The notes beneath the pieces were generated by a model, which saw only the letters and a program-made list of their open reading frames with translations, had not been told where the DNA came from and searched no databases. A program made the translations under genes and the position numbers. 64,000 nucleotides of DNA, taken from positions 1,550,001 to 1,614,000 of the forward strand of contig NZ_CP084626.1 of assembly GCF_022878925.1 (NCBI RefSeq), given 5' to 3'. Positions 17,069-26,066 of the stretch are shown here, one piece after another; the stretch's first letter is position 1; the number at the start of each line of letters is the position of its first letter. This stretch comes from Caballeronia sp. TF1N1 (GTDB lineage: Bacteria > Pseudomonadota > Gammaproteobacteria > Burkholderiales > Burkholderiaceae).

Positions 17069-19279
17069 TCACGCGGCCGGTTTGTCTTCCGGCGCATCGG
17101 GCGGCACGTCATCCGTCAGCGCTTCTTCCAGTCGCTTGAAGATTCGCCGCGTCGCGCCGCGCGCATGCAAGGCCAACAGCAGCAGCGAACGCCCTGTCAC
17201 CTGATACACGTTGCCCGAGTCGAAATCTTCCAGTTCCTCGCGAATCGGCGCGTTCGTATCGATGAGGCAACTCCACTGATCCGAGCCCGGGATATCAGGC
17301 AGCTTGAAATCCACGACATCGTGATATGAATTGACGATCAGCAGCAACGTCGCATCGGATGCCGGCTTGCGAATGCCCGTCGCCTGCGCGCGACCGTCGA
17401 GCACCATGCCGAAGCAGCGCATGTTCGGGTCGCCCCATTGCTCGTCCGACAGTTCCTGGCCGTCCGGACTAAGCCACTTAACGTCCGCGACTTCGAGATC
17501 CTGGCGATACTCGCCCGTCAGGAAGCGCTGACGCCGCAGCACGGGCAGCGTATGACGCAAGGTCGTCAATTTGCGGACAAACTCGGTAAGCGCGCGACCT
17601 TCGTCGTCGATATCCCAGTTCACCCAGCTGATATCGTCGTCCTGACAATACGCGTTGTTGTTACCCTCTTGCGTGCGGCCGAATTCGTCGCCGGCCAGGA
17701 TCATCGGCGTGCCTTGCGAGAACAGGAGCGTCGCGAGCAAATTGCGCTTCTGGCGCTCGCGCAGCGCGCGAATCTCGGGATCGTCGGTCGGACCTTCCAC
17801 GCCGCAGTTCCACGACTTGTTGTCCGAATGGCCGTCCTTGTTGTCTTCGCCGTTCGCGTCGTTATGCGTGTCGTTATAGGAGACGAGATCGTTGAGCGTA
17901 AAGCCGTCGTGCGCCGTGATGAAGTTCACGCTCGCCCACGGACGGCGTCCGCGCTTGTTGAACTTGTCGCCCGACGCGGTCATGCGCGTGGCGAGTTCTG
18001 GCGCTTCGCCTTCGTCGCCCTTCCAGAAACCGCGCACGGTATCGCGATAACGATCGTTCCATTCCGCCCAGCCCGGCGGGAAACCGCCGACCTGATAGCC
18101 GCCCGGACCGCAATCCCACGGCTCCGCAATCAGCTTCACGGTCGCGAGGATAGGGTCCTGACGGCAGCTGTCGAGGAACCCGCCGCCTTCGTCGAATCCA
18201 TAGGTCTCGCGTCCGAGAATGGTGGCGAGGTCGAAGCGGAAGCCATCGACGTTCATTTCCGTCACCCAGTAACGCAGGCTGTCGGTGACCATCTGCAAGA
18301 CGCGCGGATGCGAAAGATTGAGCGTGTTGCCCGTGCCCGTATCGTTGATGTAGTAACGCGGCTCGTCCGGCATCAGCCGATAGTACGACGCGTTGTCGAT
18401 ACCCCGGAACGACAGCGTCGGCCCGCGTTCGTTGCCTTCGGCGGTGTGGTTGTAAACCACGTCGAGGATCACTTCGAGGCCGGCTTCGTGCAGGCGGTCG
18501 ACCATCTCCTTGAACTCCGCGATCGCACCCGAACCGCGCGCAAAGAAGCGCGGATCGGCAGCGAAAAAGCCGATGGTGTTGTAGCCCCAGTAGTTCGTGA
18601 GTCCCTTGTCGAGCAGGTAGCTGTCGTTGACGAACGCCTGAATCGGCATCAGTTCAACGGACGTTACGCCCAGACTCTTGATGTAATCGACGATTTCCTT
18701 CTGGCCGAGCCCTTCGAATGTGCCGCGCATATGCTCGGGAATCGCCGGATGGCGCTTCGTGAAGCCGCGCACGTGGGTCTCGTAAAAGATCGTGTGTTCC
18801 CAAGGCACGCGGCCACGTGTCGGATGCGTCCACGAGAACGTCTGATCGACGACCTGGCACTTCTGCATGAAAGGCGCGCTGTCGCGTTCGTCGAAGGTGA
18901 GATCGTCGCCTTCCGCGTTGAGCGTGTAGCCGAACACGGCGGGGTCCCACTTTAGTTCGCCAACGTGCGCCTTGGCATACGGGTCGAGCAGCAGCTTGTT
19001 CGGATTGAAGCGATGTCCCGCTTCGGGCTCGTACGGTCCGTGCACGCGATAACCATAGACCGCGCCAGGCGCCAGGTCGTTGATGTAGACATGCCAGACT
19101 TCGTCGGTATATTCGGGTAATTCGATGCGATGCGTCTCCTGCTCGCCCTTTTCGTCGAAGAGGCACAGCTCGACTTTGGTGGCGTGGGCGGAAAACAGCG
19201 CGAAGTTGACGCCTTTTCCGTCCCAGGTCGCGCCGAGCGGAAAGGGAGAGCCCTCGGCAATGCGGAGTTCGTTCGGCAT
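17069..19279 (-). CDS. glgX: Glycogen debranching enzyme GlgX (isoamylase-type)
   Basis: 736 aa from the ATG at 19279; the open frame extends upstream but with non-conserved sequence. An N-terminal CBM48-like domain (PFPLGATWDGKGVNFALFSAHATKVELCLFD, residues 13-42) precedes a GH13 barrel with DVVYNHT (273-279), GFRFDLA with nucleophile Asp350, the acid Glu386 (IAEPWDCG), and TAHDGFTLND. It hydrolyses alpha-1,6 branches of glycogen or limit dextrins. No other glg or tre gene is in the window. The DUF2252 gene is divergent from it across about 220 bp. Confidence 0.95.
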   Translation of the reverse strand: MPNELRIAEGSPFPLGATWDGKGVNFALFSAHATKVELCLFDEKGEQETHRIELPEYTDEVWHVYINDLAPGAVYGYRVHGPYEPEAGHRFNPNKLLLDPYAKAHVGELKWDPAVFGYTLNAEGDDLTFDERDSAPFMQKCQVVDQTFSWTHPTRGRVPWEHTIFYETHVRGFTKRHPAIPEHMRGTFEGLGQKEIVDYIKSLGVTSVELMPIQAFVNDSYLLDKGLTNYWGYNTIGFFAADPRFFARGSGAIAEFKEMVDRLHEAGLEVILDVVYNHTAEGNERGPTLSFRGIDNASYYRLMPDEPRYYINDTGTGNTLNLSHPRVLQMVTDSLRYWVTEMNVDGFRFDLATILGRETYGFDEGGGFLDSCRQDPILATVKLIAEPWDCGPGGYQVGGFPPGWAEWNDRYRDTVRGFWKGDEGEAPELATRMTASGDKFNKRGRRPWASVNFITAHDGFTLNDLVSYNDTHNDANGEDNKDGHSDNKSWNCGVEGPTDDPEIRALRERQKRNLLATLLFSQGTPMILAGDEFGRTQEGNNNAYCQDDDISWVNWDIDDEGRALTEFVRKLTTLRHTLPVLRRQRFLTGEYRQDLEVADVKWLSPDGQELSDEQWGDPNMRCFGMVLDGRAQATGIRKPASDATLLLIVNSYHDVVDFKLPDIPGSDQWSCLIDTNAPIREELEDFDSGNVYQVTGRSLLLLALHARGATRRIFKRLEEALTDDVPPDAPEDKPAA

Positions 19280-19500
19280 GAGATGATGAGTTCGAATAGA
19301 GTGACGCGTAAAGCGTCGGGATGATGTGTCGCGTTGGGCGATTCCAGCGGACATGAGTGAGCACATCGCGTGCCCACGCGCACGCAGGCTCCTCCGGCGT
19401 GATGCTTGCTTTAGCGCAAGATTAGATCGACACGCCGACCGAGTGAGTGGGCGTGCCTTGTAAAAACTATCGGCGCGTAAGCGTCTGAAGGAGAATTCGC

Positions 19501-20889
19501 TTGCCCACGCGCCCGAACTCCTTGGCATCGACATCATCCGATACGCTTGGCACGGCCGAGGAAAGCCGCGCCAAGGGCCGCGCGCTGCGCGACGCCGTGC
19601 CGTTCGAAGCCCACGCGGGCTGGCAGCCCGAAGCCAACCGGCCGAACCCCGTCGAGCGCGTGCTCGCCGTCAACGCCGGCCGTCAGGAGCGGCTCATCCC
19701 GCTGCGCATGGCGCGCATGGCCGAGTCGCCGTTCGCGTTCCTGCGTGGGTCGGCCACGGTGATGGCCTGGGATCTGGCGAAGTCGCCTTCGATCGGGCAC
19801 AACGTGATCATCGACGGCGACGCGCACATCAATAACTTCGGACTCTTTCGCACGCCGCGTCAGGACGTGGTGTTCGACCTCAACGATTTCGACGAAACGC
19901 TCGTCGGTCCGTGGGAGTGGGACCTGAAGCGCCTCACCGCGAGCATCAACGTGGCGGCGCGCGAAAATGGCGTCGATGCGAGCGGTCGCGAGCGCGCGGT
20001 GCGTTCGGCATGCGCGGCGTATCGCACGTCCATGGCTTCGCTCTGGCAGGTGAGCCCCTACGATCTCTGGCAAATGCGTTCATACGCGAGCGCCCTCCAC
20101 ATCGACGCGCCGACCAGGCTCGATGCCAGCGAAAAGGAAACCATCACGAAAACGGTCGAGCGCGCGATGAAACGTTCGCACGCGACCATGCTCGCCAAGG
20201 TTGCCGAACCCGCTGGCAAAAGCTGGCGCTTCAAGGTCGATCCGCCGATTCTCACGCGCCTCGACGCCGCTGAGAAGAATCATGTGGTCGATGGCCTGAA
20301 GCCGTATTTACAAACCATCGCGGGCGAATGGCGCATCATGCTGGAACGCTACGAAGTCGCCGATGTGGCGCATCGCGTGGTGGGCGTCGGCAGTGTCGGC
20401 ACACGCGCCTATCTCGTGCTCATGCTCGGCCGGGCGCTCGGCGACCCGCTGTTCATCCAGGTGAAGGAAGGCATCGTGCCGGCCGCCGCACCCTTCGTCG
20501 CGCCGCTCGACGAGACGCAGCAGCATCAGGGGCGTCGCGTCGTGCAAGGGCAAAGGCTCATGCAGAGTTCGTCGGATGCGCTGCTTGGCTGGACGACCAT
20601 CGCCGGGCGCGATTTCTACGTACGCCAGATGAAGCAGATTCGCGGCTCCATTCCGGTCGACTGGCTGCATGGCGCGACCTTCGATTTCTACGCGTGGTGT
20701 CTCGGCCTTCTGCTCGCTCGCGCGCACGCCCGCACGGGCGACGCCGCGCTGATCACGGGCTATTGCGGCACCTCCGACAAGTTCGACGCCGCCTATGCAA
20801 GCTGGGCCGAACGCTACGGCGCACAGACCGTCGCGGATCACGCGGCATTCTGCGCGGCTATCAGCGTGGGTCACGTGAGCACGACCTGA
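19501..20889 (+). CDS. DUF2252-family protein, TTG start
   Basis: 462 aa. An ideal site GAAGGAG stands 7 bp before a TTG codon, and no ATG is available before the conserved core, so TTG is the likely start. The DUF2252 signature is clear: [21 protein letters not shown], then [11 protein letters not shown] and VFDLNDFDE, with [13 protein letters not shown] following. The GDAHxxN...DxNDFD arrangement resembles the catalytic and metal-binding loops of APH-type kinases, so a phosphotransferase role is often suspected but unproven. Confidence 0.85.
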   Translation: MPTRPNSLASTSSDTLGTAEESRAKGRALRDAVPFEAHAGWQPEANRPNPVERVLAVNAGRQERLIPLRMARMAESPFAFLRGSATVMAWDLAKSPSIGHNVIIDGDAHINNFGLFRTPRQDVVFDLNDFDETLVGPWEWDLKRLTASINVAARENGVDASGRERAVRSACAAYRTSMASLWQVSPYDLWQMRSYASALHIDAPTRLDASEKETITKTVERAMKRSHATMLAKVAEPAGKSWRFKVDPPILTRLDAAEKNHVVDGLKPYLQTIAGEWRIMLERYEVADVAHRVVGVGSVGTRAYLVLMLGRALGDPLFIQVKEGIVPAAAPFVAPLDETQQHQGRRVVQGQRLMQSSSDALLGWTTIAGRDFYVRQMKQIRGSIPVDWLHGATFDFYAWCLGLLLARAHARTGDAALITGYCGTSDKFDAAYASWAERYGAQTVADHAAFCAAISVGHVSTT

Positions 20890-20951
20890 AAGGCATGTCC
20901 CGCGCGCCGCGCGCACGTTCATCGAGCGAATTGACTATCATGCTCGTGTCT

Positions 20952-20987
20952 GCAGACGAAGCGCGCGCCTTATGGCGTTTCGTCTGC
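20952..20987 (+). promoter_or_regulatory. Hairpin upstream of mscL
   Basis: GCAGACGAA (20952-20960) is the exact complement of TTCGTCTGC (20979-20987), with an inner CGCC/GGCG stem around TTAT. It lacks a T-run, so it is not an ordinary terminator. It lies 63 bp after the DUF2252 stop and 75 bp before the mscL start. Confidence 0.5.
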
Positions 20988-21061
20988 GGATCAATGGCAT
21001 AGCCCTTGCTGCCGCTTTTAGCTCGCAAAAAACGTCTCACACCAACCGGAGGAAGCCGCGC

Positions 21062-21505
21062 ATGAGCATGATCGACGAATTCAAGAACTTCGCCCTCAAA
21101 GGCAACGTGATGGACCTCGCCGTTGGTGTGATCATCGGCGGCGCTTTCTCGACGATAGTCAACTCCGTCGTGAAGGATCTGATCATGCCGGTGGTCGGTC
21201 TGGCCACGGGCGGGCTCGACTTCTCGAACCTTTTCATACGTCTGGGGCAGATACCGCCCAGCTATAAAGGCAATCCCGATTCGTATAAAGACTTGCAGAC
21301 CGCGGGTGTCGCGGTGTTCGGCTACGGTTCGTTCATTACCGTGCTGATCAACTTCATCATCCTTGCGTTCATCATCTTTCTGATGGTCAAGTTCATCAAC
21401 AATTTGCGCAAGCCCACCGAAGCGCCGCCGCCGCCCGCCGCCACGCCCGAAGACGTGTTGCTGCTGCGCGAGATCCGCGACGAGCTGAAACGGCCGCGCG
21501 TCTGA
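21062..21505 (+). CDS. mscL: Large-conductance mechanosensitive channel MscL
   Basis: 147 aa from the ATG at 21062 with an ACCGGAGGA site. The N-terminal amphipathic [22 protein letters not shown]1 ([23 protein letters not shown]), a periplasmic loop, TM2 ([22 protein letters not shown]) and the C-terminal helix ([13 protein letters not shown]) match MscL in order and length. The pentameric channel opens at high membrane tension to release solutes in hypo-osmotic shock. The upstream start in the open frame is rejected as non-conserved. Confidence 0.97.
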   Translation: MSMIDEFKNFALKGNVMDLAVGVIIGGAFSTIVNSVVKDLIMPVVGLATGGLDFSNLFIRLGQIPPSYKGNPDSYKDLQTAGVAVFGYGSFITVLINFIILAFIIFLMVKFINNLRKPTEAPPPPAATPEDVLLLREIRDELKRPRV

Positions 21506-21557
21506 TTCGATCACGGCCGCAAGCCCGGTTCGTCGAGCGCGTGAGCGCATTGCATCC

Positions 21558-21599
21558 GGGCGCACCCACCCGTCAATTGGTGCGCCCCCCCGCTTTTTT
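21558..21599 (+). terminator. Terminator after mscL
   Basis: GGGCGCACC (21558-21566) pairs exactly with GGTGCGCCC (21579-21587), followed by CCCCG and a T-run to 21599. Confidence 0.8.
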
Positions 21600-21868
21600 C
21601 TTTCTTTAGGCTGTTCGACAGGGCAGCAGCGGGACTATTATTGAGATAGATGCTCAGAGGGATGCCAGCGGGCCGCCAAACGGTCATCGGCATGATTCGT
21701 GCGCCACGGGTGTGCACCGGTAGCAGAACCCGGCGTGCATTCAAGTTTGCGAATCACCGTGACCGGATCACATCGATGCGCTATAAAAGATCGACGTGCG
21801 GCACGCAAGACGGGAGTGGCCGCATGAGGACGCTGCGTTTCTTGCAAATCTTTTTCAGGCGAGTTTTT
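21600..21868. other. Spacer upstream of the 21869 gene
   Basis: About 270 bp without a separate gene. The frame of the next gene stays open through part of it, so the true start could be further upstream (21824 is an alternative). Confidence 0.35.
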
Positions 21869-22315
21869 ATGTCCTTCCCGAAAAAGCGTAAACGTGTGAA
21901 AGCTGATGGCGACGAGTCTTTCCTCGCCGTGGTGCGGCATTTCAAGCCGTTCGGTCAGCTCGATACGAAAATTGCACGCGCTCGCGCGCAGGACGAGCCT
22001 GTGCTCTACGCGCATGTGCTGCCAGGGCTCGATGTCCTGCTATGCAGCGTGCGCGGCGCTCAACCGCCCTATCCCGCCATCGACGAACTGCACAGGCGCT
22101 GCGTGGAGTCGATCACGAATGCGCTCGAACAGCCGCTCGACGGTCTGGAGAACGGCGGCTATTGGTACGAAGCGAACGGCTTCGGGTTCCTCGTGTTTGC
22201 GAGCCGCGCTCGCACGCAGATCTTGAGCGAATTCGGCGCGACCGTTTCGGCGCGCAGGCGGCGCGGCGCGCGTCGCCAGGATGCGGGCGACGCCGCATCG
22301 CGTCCGCTGCGCTGA
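21869..22315 (+). CDS. Hypothetical protein, 148 aa
   Basis: From the ATG at 21869 the protein starts MSFPKKRKRVKADGDESFLAV, has a mixed alpha/beta core (VLYAHVLPGLDVLLCSVRGA; YPAIDELHRRCVESITNALEQPL; WYEANGFGFLVFASRA) and ends with an Arg-rich, probably disordered tail. Both ends are strongly basic, suggesting nucleic-acid contact. No family is recognised. The start is uncertain. Confidence 0.6.
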   Translation: MSFPKKRKRVKADGDESFLAVVRHFKPFGQLDTKIARARAQDEPVLYAHVLPGLDVLLCSVRGAQPPYPAIDELHRRCVESITNALEQPLDGLENGGYWYEANGFGFLVFASRARTQILSEFGATVSARRRRGARRQDAGDAASRPLR

Positions 22316-22347
22316 TTCCCCGCCGAATTCCTTCGATGTTTTCCCCC

Positions 22348-22380
22348 GCGCCTCGCTCTTTCGCGAGGCGCGCGTCTTTC
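22348..22380 (+). terminator. Terminator-like hairpin
   Basis: GCGCCTCGC (22348-22356) pairs with GCGAGGCGC (22363-22371) around a 6-nt loop. The following GCGTCTTTC is only weakly T-rich. It lies 33 bp after the stop of the preceding gene. Confidence 0.5.
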
Positions 22381-22489
22381 ATGCGTCGGCTGTGTGTTGG
22401 CGCACGCCTTGCTGCATCGACACCGCGAGTATTTCGCATTGCACCCGTTCGCCCCGAGCGATCGCCATGCTTTTCACAAGGAGAACATC

Positions 22490-22699
22490 ATGACGGAACA
22501 CGTCTACAAGCAGATCGAACTCACCGGCTCGTCGCAGGAATCGAGCGATGACGCCGTGCGCGTCGCACTGTCGAAGGCATCGAAGACGCTGCGCAACATT
22601 CACTGGTTCGAAGTGACGGAAACGCGCGGACATGTCGAAGACGGCAAGATCCAGCACTGGCAGGTAACGATCAAGGTCGGCTTGCGTATCGAAGATTGA
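22490..22699 (+). CDS. Dodecin (flavin-binding dodecamer subunit)
   Basis: 69 aa from the ATG at 22490 with an AAGGAG site. The start MTEHVYKQIELTGSSQESSDDAV, the central NIHWFEVTETRGHVEDGKI with the flavin-stacking Trp, and the end HWQVTIKVGLRIED match the dodecin fold and length. Bacterial dodecins assemble as 12-mers that store and quench FMN or riboflavin and may also bind CoA. The gene stands alone, closed by a terminator. Confidence 0.95.
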   Translation: MTEHVYKQIELTGSSQESSDDAVRVALSKASKTLRNIHWFEVTETRGHVEDGKIQHWQVTIKVGLRIED

Positions 22700-22710
22700 T
22701 TGCTTCAATT

Positions 22711-22748
22711 AAAAACCGCGCGTCGTGGCAGCACGACGCGCGGTTTTT
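22711..22748. terminator. Bidirectional terminator between dodecin and BMP genes
   Basis: AAAAACCGCGCGTCGTG pairs perfectly with CACGACGCGCGGTTTTT around GCAG. A and T tracts serve both convergent genes. Confidence 0.93.
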
Positions 22749-22772
22749 CGTTTCGCAGCCTGCTCGCGAGGC

Positions 22773-23858
22773 TTACTTCGGCAGCGAGCCGTCCACGCCT
22801 TCCACGTACCAGTTGATACGCTGCATTTCCGGGTCGGTCAGCGTCTTGCCGGCCGGCACCTTTTCCGCGCCCGACTGATCCTTGATCGGACCCGTGAACA
22901 CATCCCACTTGCCCGAGTGCAGATCGTCACGCTTCGCCGACACGGCTTGCATGGCCTTCGGCGGAATCGCGCTGCTGTTCAGGTCCTCGAGGTCCACGGC
23001 CTTCTGCGGCATACCGAGCCACACCGGGTCGTTCTTCCACTTGCCATCGAGCACTTGCTGAATGACCGCGTTGTAGTACACGCCCCAGTGCGCGACCACC
23101 GAACCCAAATGCGCGTTCGGGCCGAACTTCTTCATGTTCGAATCCCAGCCGAAGGCGAACACGTGCTTCTCGTTCGCGGTGTTGAGCGTGGCGTTCGAGT
23201 CGGTGTTCTGCAAGAGCACGTCCGCGCCCTGACCGATCAGCGTTTCGGCAGCCTGCTTTTCCTTGCCCGGATCGAACCAGCTGTTGATCCAGATGACCTT
23301 CGTGTGGACCTTCGGATTCACCGAACGCGCGCCCATCGTGAACGCGTTGATGTTGCGGACCACTTCGGGAATTGGCACCGATGCCACGAAGCCCAACGTA
23401 TTGCTCTTCGTCACATAACCGGCGGCGACGCCTGCCAAGTACGCGCCTTGATACATCCGCACGTCATATGTGCCGAAGTTTTTGGCCTTCTTGAAGCCCG
23501 TGGCCGTGAGGAAAATCGTGTCCGGGAAATCCTTCGCCACCTTCAACTGGAAGTCCTGATAGCCGAAGCTCGTGCCGAAGATGACCTTGTTGCCCTTGTT
23601 CGCCAGATCGCGGAACACGCGCTCCGAGTCGGCGGATTCCGGCACGTTTTCCACGCGCGTGATCTTGATCTTGTCGCCGAACTTCGCTTCGGCTTCCTTG
23701 CTGCCCGCGTCGTGCGCGAAGGTCCAGCCTGCATCGCCCGGATTGCCGAGATAGACGAACGCGACGCCCGGTGCATCCGCCGCTTGCGCGCTCGCCGTCG
23801 CGAGCGTGGCGGACAAAGCGACGGTTGCCGCGATTGCCTTCAGCCATGGTTTATTCAT
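22773..23858 (-). CDS. BMP-family ABC transporter substrate-binding protein (purine/nucleoside type)
   Basis: 361 aa from the ATG at 23858 (AGGAGAAACACA before it) with a Sec signal peptide (residues 1-27, cleavage after AQA). The BMP/PnrA family pattern is seen: VAFVYLGNPGDAGWTFAHDAG, VIFGTSFGYQD, YQGAYLAGVAAGYVTKSNTLGFVA (described as one block) and WINSWFDPGKEKQAAETLI. Such proteins bind nucleosides or nucleobases in the periplasm. It is the last gene transcribed of a four-gene importer (26067-27638, 24958-26064, 24015-24944, this) on the minus strand. Confidence 0.93.
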   Translation of the reverse strand: MNKPWLKAIAATVALSATLATASAQAADAPGVAFVYLGNPGDAGWTFAHDAGSKEAEAKFGDKIKITRVENVPESADSERVFRDLANKGNKVIFGTSFGYQDFQLKVAKDFPDTIFLTATGFKKAKNFGTYDVRMYQGAYLAGVAAGYVTKSNTLGFVASVPIPEVVRNINAFTMGARSVNPKVHTKVIWINSWFDPGKEKQAAETLIGQGADVLLQNTDSNATLNTANEKHVFAFGWDSNMKKFGPNAHLGSVVAHWGVYYNAVIQQVLDGKWKNDPVWLGMPQKAVDLEDLNSSAIPPKAMQAVSAKRDDLHSGKWDVFTGPIKDQSGAEKVPAGKTLTDPEMQRINWYVEGVDGSLPK

Positions 23859-24014
23859 TGTGTTTCTCCTGGTCGATGTTGTTTGATGAGCCACGAAATG
23901 GAAAACGACGTGCGCCAGTTTCGTCGGAAAAAAATCGCAACGGAACCGTCTGACGGCGCGCGTGCTGCCTCCCTGCAACAGCGGAGAACCGCGCGCGCGT
24001 TGACAAATCCACGT

Positions 24015-24944
24015 TCAGCTTGCCGCGAAGAACGGCTTGCCAAGCGATGCGGGCGCGTTCAGCTTGATGGTGTTCGGATTGCGCGAGATCAGCACCAGCA
24101 CGACGATGGTCGCGATATACGGCAGCATCGCGAGAAACTGCGTCGGCACCGGCACGCCGATGGCCTGCGCGTAAAACTGCAAGGCCATCACGGCGCCGAA
24201 CAAGAGCGCGCCGATCAAAAGACGCCCTGGCCGCCACGTGGCGAACACGACGAGCGCGAGCGCAATCCAGCCGCGTCCGGACGTGAGCTGCTCCTGCCAG
24301 ACGTGCAAATAGACGATGGAGTAATAGCCGCCCGCGATACCGGCCATCGCGCCGCCGAAGAGCGTCGCGCCGTAGCGCACGCCGACCACGGGAAAGCCCA
24401 CCGAGTGCGCGACCGAAGGCGATTCGCCGACCGAGCGCAGCACGAGCCCCGCACGCGTCTTGTAGAGAAACCAGCCGATCACGCCGAACATGATGAACGC
24501 AAGATAGCCGAGCGGCGTAAGCGAGAAGATAGCCGGGCCGAGCACGGGAATGCTGGCAAGACCCGGAATCGGCATCACGTCGATGCTCGCGCGCACTGCC
24601 GCCGACGTGTACGGCTTGCCTACGTAGGCCGAAAAGCCGATGCCGAAGATCGTCAGCGAAAGGCCGGTGGCGACTTGATTCGCAAGCATGGTGATGGTGA
24701 GAAAGCCGAACAGAAGCGCCATCGCGATGCCCGCGAAAATCGACGCGACGATGCCGAGCCACGGATTACCCGTGATCGATGTCACCGCGTAGCCGGTGAC
24801 GGCGCCCATCAGCATCATTCCCTCGACGCCGAGATTGAGCACGCCGGACTTTTCCGCGACGAGTTCGCCCGCGCCCGCGAACATCAGCGGAATGGCCGCG
24901 ACGACCGCGCTCGAGGCGAGATTGCTGGCTTGATTGATATCCAT
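24015..24944 (-). CDS. ABC transporter permease (BMP/nucleoside type), second subunit
   Basis: 309 aa with about eight hydrophobic segments. It contains GELVAEKSGVLNLGVEGMMLMGA, the signature of the YufQ/NupQ-type inner-membrane subunit, and the coupling region SVGESPSVAHSVGFPV that contacts the ATPase. The start at 24944 lies 13 bp after the stop of the first permease. It forms a heterodimeric channel with the 24958-26064 product. Confidence 0.93.
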   Translation of the reverse strand: MDINQASNLASSAVVAAIPLMFAGAGELVAEKSGVLNLGVEGMMLMGAVTGYAVTSITGNPWLGIVASIFAGIAMALLFGFLTITMLANQVATGLSLTIFGIGFSAYVGKPYTSAAVRASIDVMPIPGLASIPVLGPAIFSLTPLGYLAFIMFGVIGWFLYKTRAGLVLRSVGESPSVAHSVGFPVVGVRYGATLFGGAMAGIAGGYYSIVYLHVWQEQLTSGRGWIALALVVFATWRPGRLLIGALLFGAVMALQFYAQAIGVPVPTQFLAMLPYIATIVVLVLISRNPNTIKLNAPASLGKPFFAAS

Positions 24945-24957
24945 GTCGTAGGTCTCG

Positions 24958-26064
24958 TCAGGAAGCGTGATGCGCGATCGCGCGGCGCCGGATGCGGTAA
25001 TTGACGAACAGGTCGCAACCGAGGAGGCAAAAGAGCAGCAAGCCCTGGAAGACGCCCGCAAGCGCCTGCGGCAGTTGCAGCGAGGTCTGCACCGCTTCGC
25101 CGCCGAGGTAGAGCAGCGCCATCAGGAGACTTGCGAGCACGATGCCCACCGGATGCAGCCGTCCCACGAACACGACGATGATCGCCGTGAAGCCGTATCC
25201 CGGCGACCAGCCCGCCTGCAATTGCCCGATAGGCCCGGCCACTTCGCCCATGCCCGCGAGCCCGGCGAGGCCGCCCGAGAGCAGGAGCGAGGTCCAGATG
25301 GTCTTCTTGTCCGAGAAACCGGCGTAGCGCGCGGCGAGCGGCGCAAGACCGCCCACGTTCATGCGAAAGCCCGCGAAACTCTTGCGCATGAAAACCCACA
25401 CGAGCGGCACCGCGATGGCCGTGAGAAACACCGACGCGTTGATACGCGTGCCCTTGAGCCACGTCCAGTGCCAGTCGCCGTAGAGACGCGGGAAGAGCGC
25501 GTCGTCGCCGAACATCGCCGAGATGGGGAAGTTCATGCCTTCGGGGTCGCGCCACGGGCCGCTCACGAGATAGATCAGCAACTGCGTGGCGACGTAGGTG
25601 AGCATGAGGCTCGTCAGAATCTCGTTGGTGTTGAAGCGGCTCTTGAGCAGCGCGGGAATCGCCGCCCAGAGCATGCCGCCCACGACGCCGCCGAGCATCA
25701 TCAAGGGCAGCGTCCACCAGCCGGAGGTATCGCCGACATGGATGGCGATGCCGCCCGCGACGATGCCGCCGAGAAGCATCTGCCCTTCCGCGCCGATATT
25801 CCACACGTTCGCGCGATAACCGACCGCAAGCCCGAGCCCGATCAGGCACAAGGGCGACGCCTTCAGCACGAGCTCCGACCAGCCGTTCACGTTCGAGAGC
25901 GGTTCGACGAAGAACGCGTGCATCGCGCGCAGCGGGTCCTGCCCGACGAGACTGAAAATCAGGAAGCCGATGACGAGCGTCGCCACCGCGGCGACCACGG
26001 GCACGGCGAGCTGCATGGCGCGCGACGGTGTCGGGCGCGCTTCGAGTCGATAAGGGAAGATCAT
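24958..26064 (-). CDS. ABC transporter permease (BMP/nucleoside type), first subunit
   Basis: 368 aa with about nine transmembrane segments. The ATG at 26064 is 2 bp after the ATPase stop, showing tight coupling. Typical blocks are LVLKASPLCLIGLGLAVGYRANVWNIGAEGQ (in two parts), FNTNEILTSLMLTYVATQLL and GGLAGLAGMGEVAG. It corresponds to the YufP/NupP subunit of nucleoside importers. Confidence 0.93.
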   Translation of the reverse strand: MIFPYRLEARPTPSRAMQLAVPVVAAVATLVIGFLIFSLVGQDPLRAMHAFFVEPLSNVNGWSELVLKASPLCLIGLGLAVGYRANVWNIGAEGQMLLGGIVAGGIAIHVGDTSGWWTLPLMMLGGVVGGMLWAAIPALLKSRFNTNEILTSLMLTYVATQLLIYLVSGPWRDPEGMNFPISAMFGDDALFPRLYGDWHWTWLKGTRINASVFLTAIAVPLVWVFMRKSFAGFRMNVGGLAPLAARYAGFSDKKTIWTSLLLSGGLAGLAGMGEVAGPIGQLQAGWSPGYGFTAIIVVFVGRLHPVGIVLASLLMALLYLGGEAVQTSLQLPQALAGVFQGLLLFCLLGCDLFVNYRIRRRAIAHHAS

Positions 26065-26066
26065 CT

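Noticed and set aside
22725..25004. 759-codon open frame on the plus strand opposite the BMP importer genes
   Set aside because: Antisense shadow running across two real genes and their spacer; no domain or start signal.
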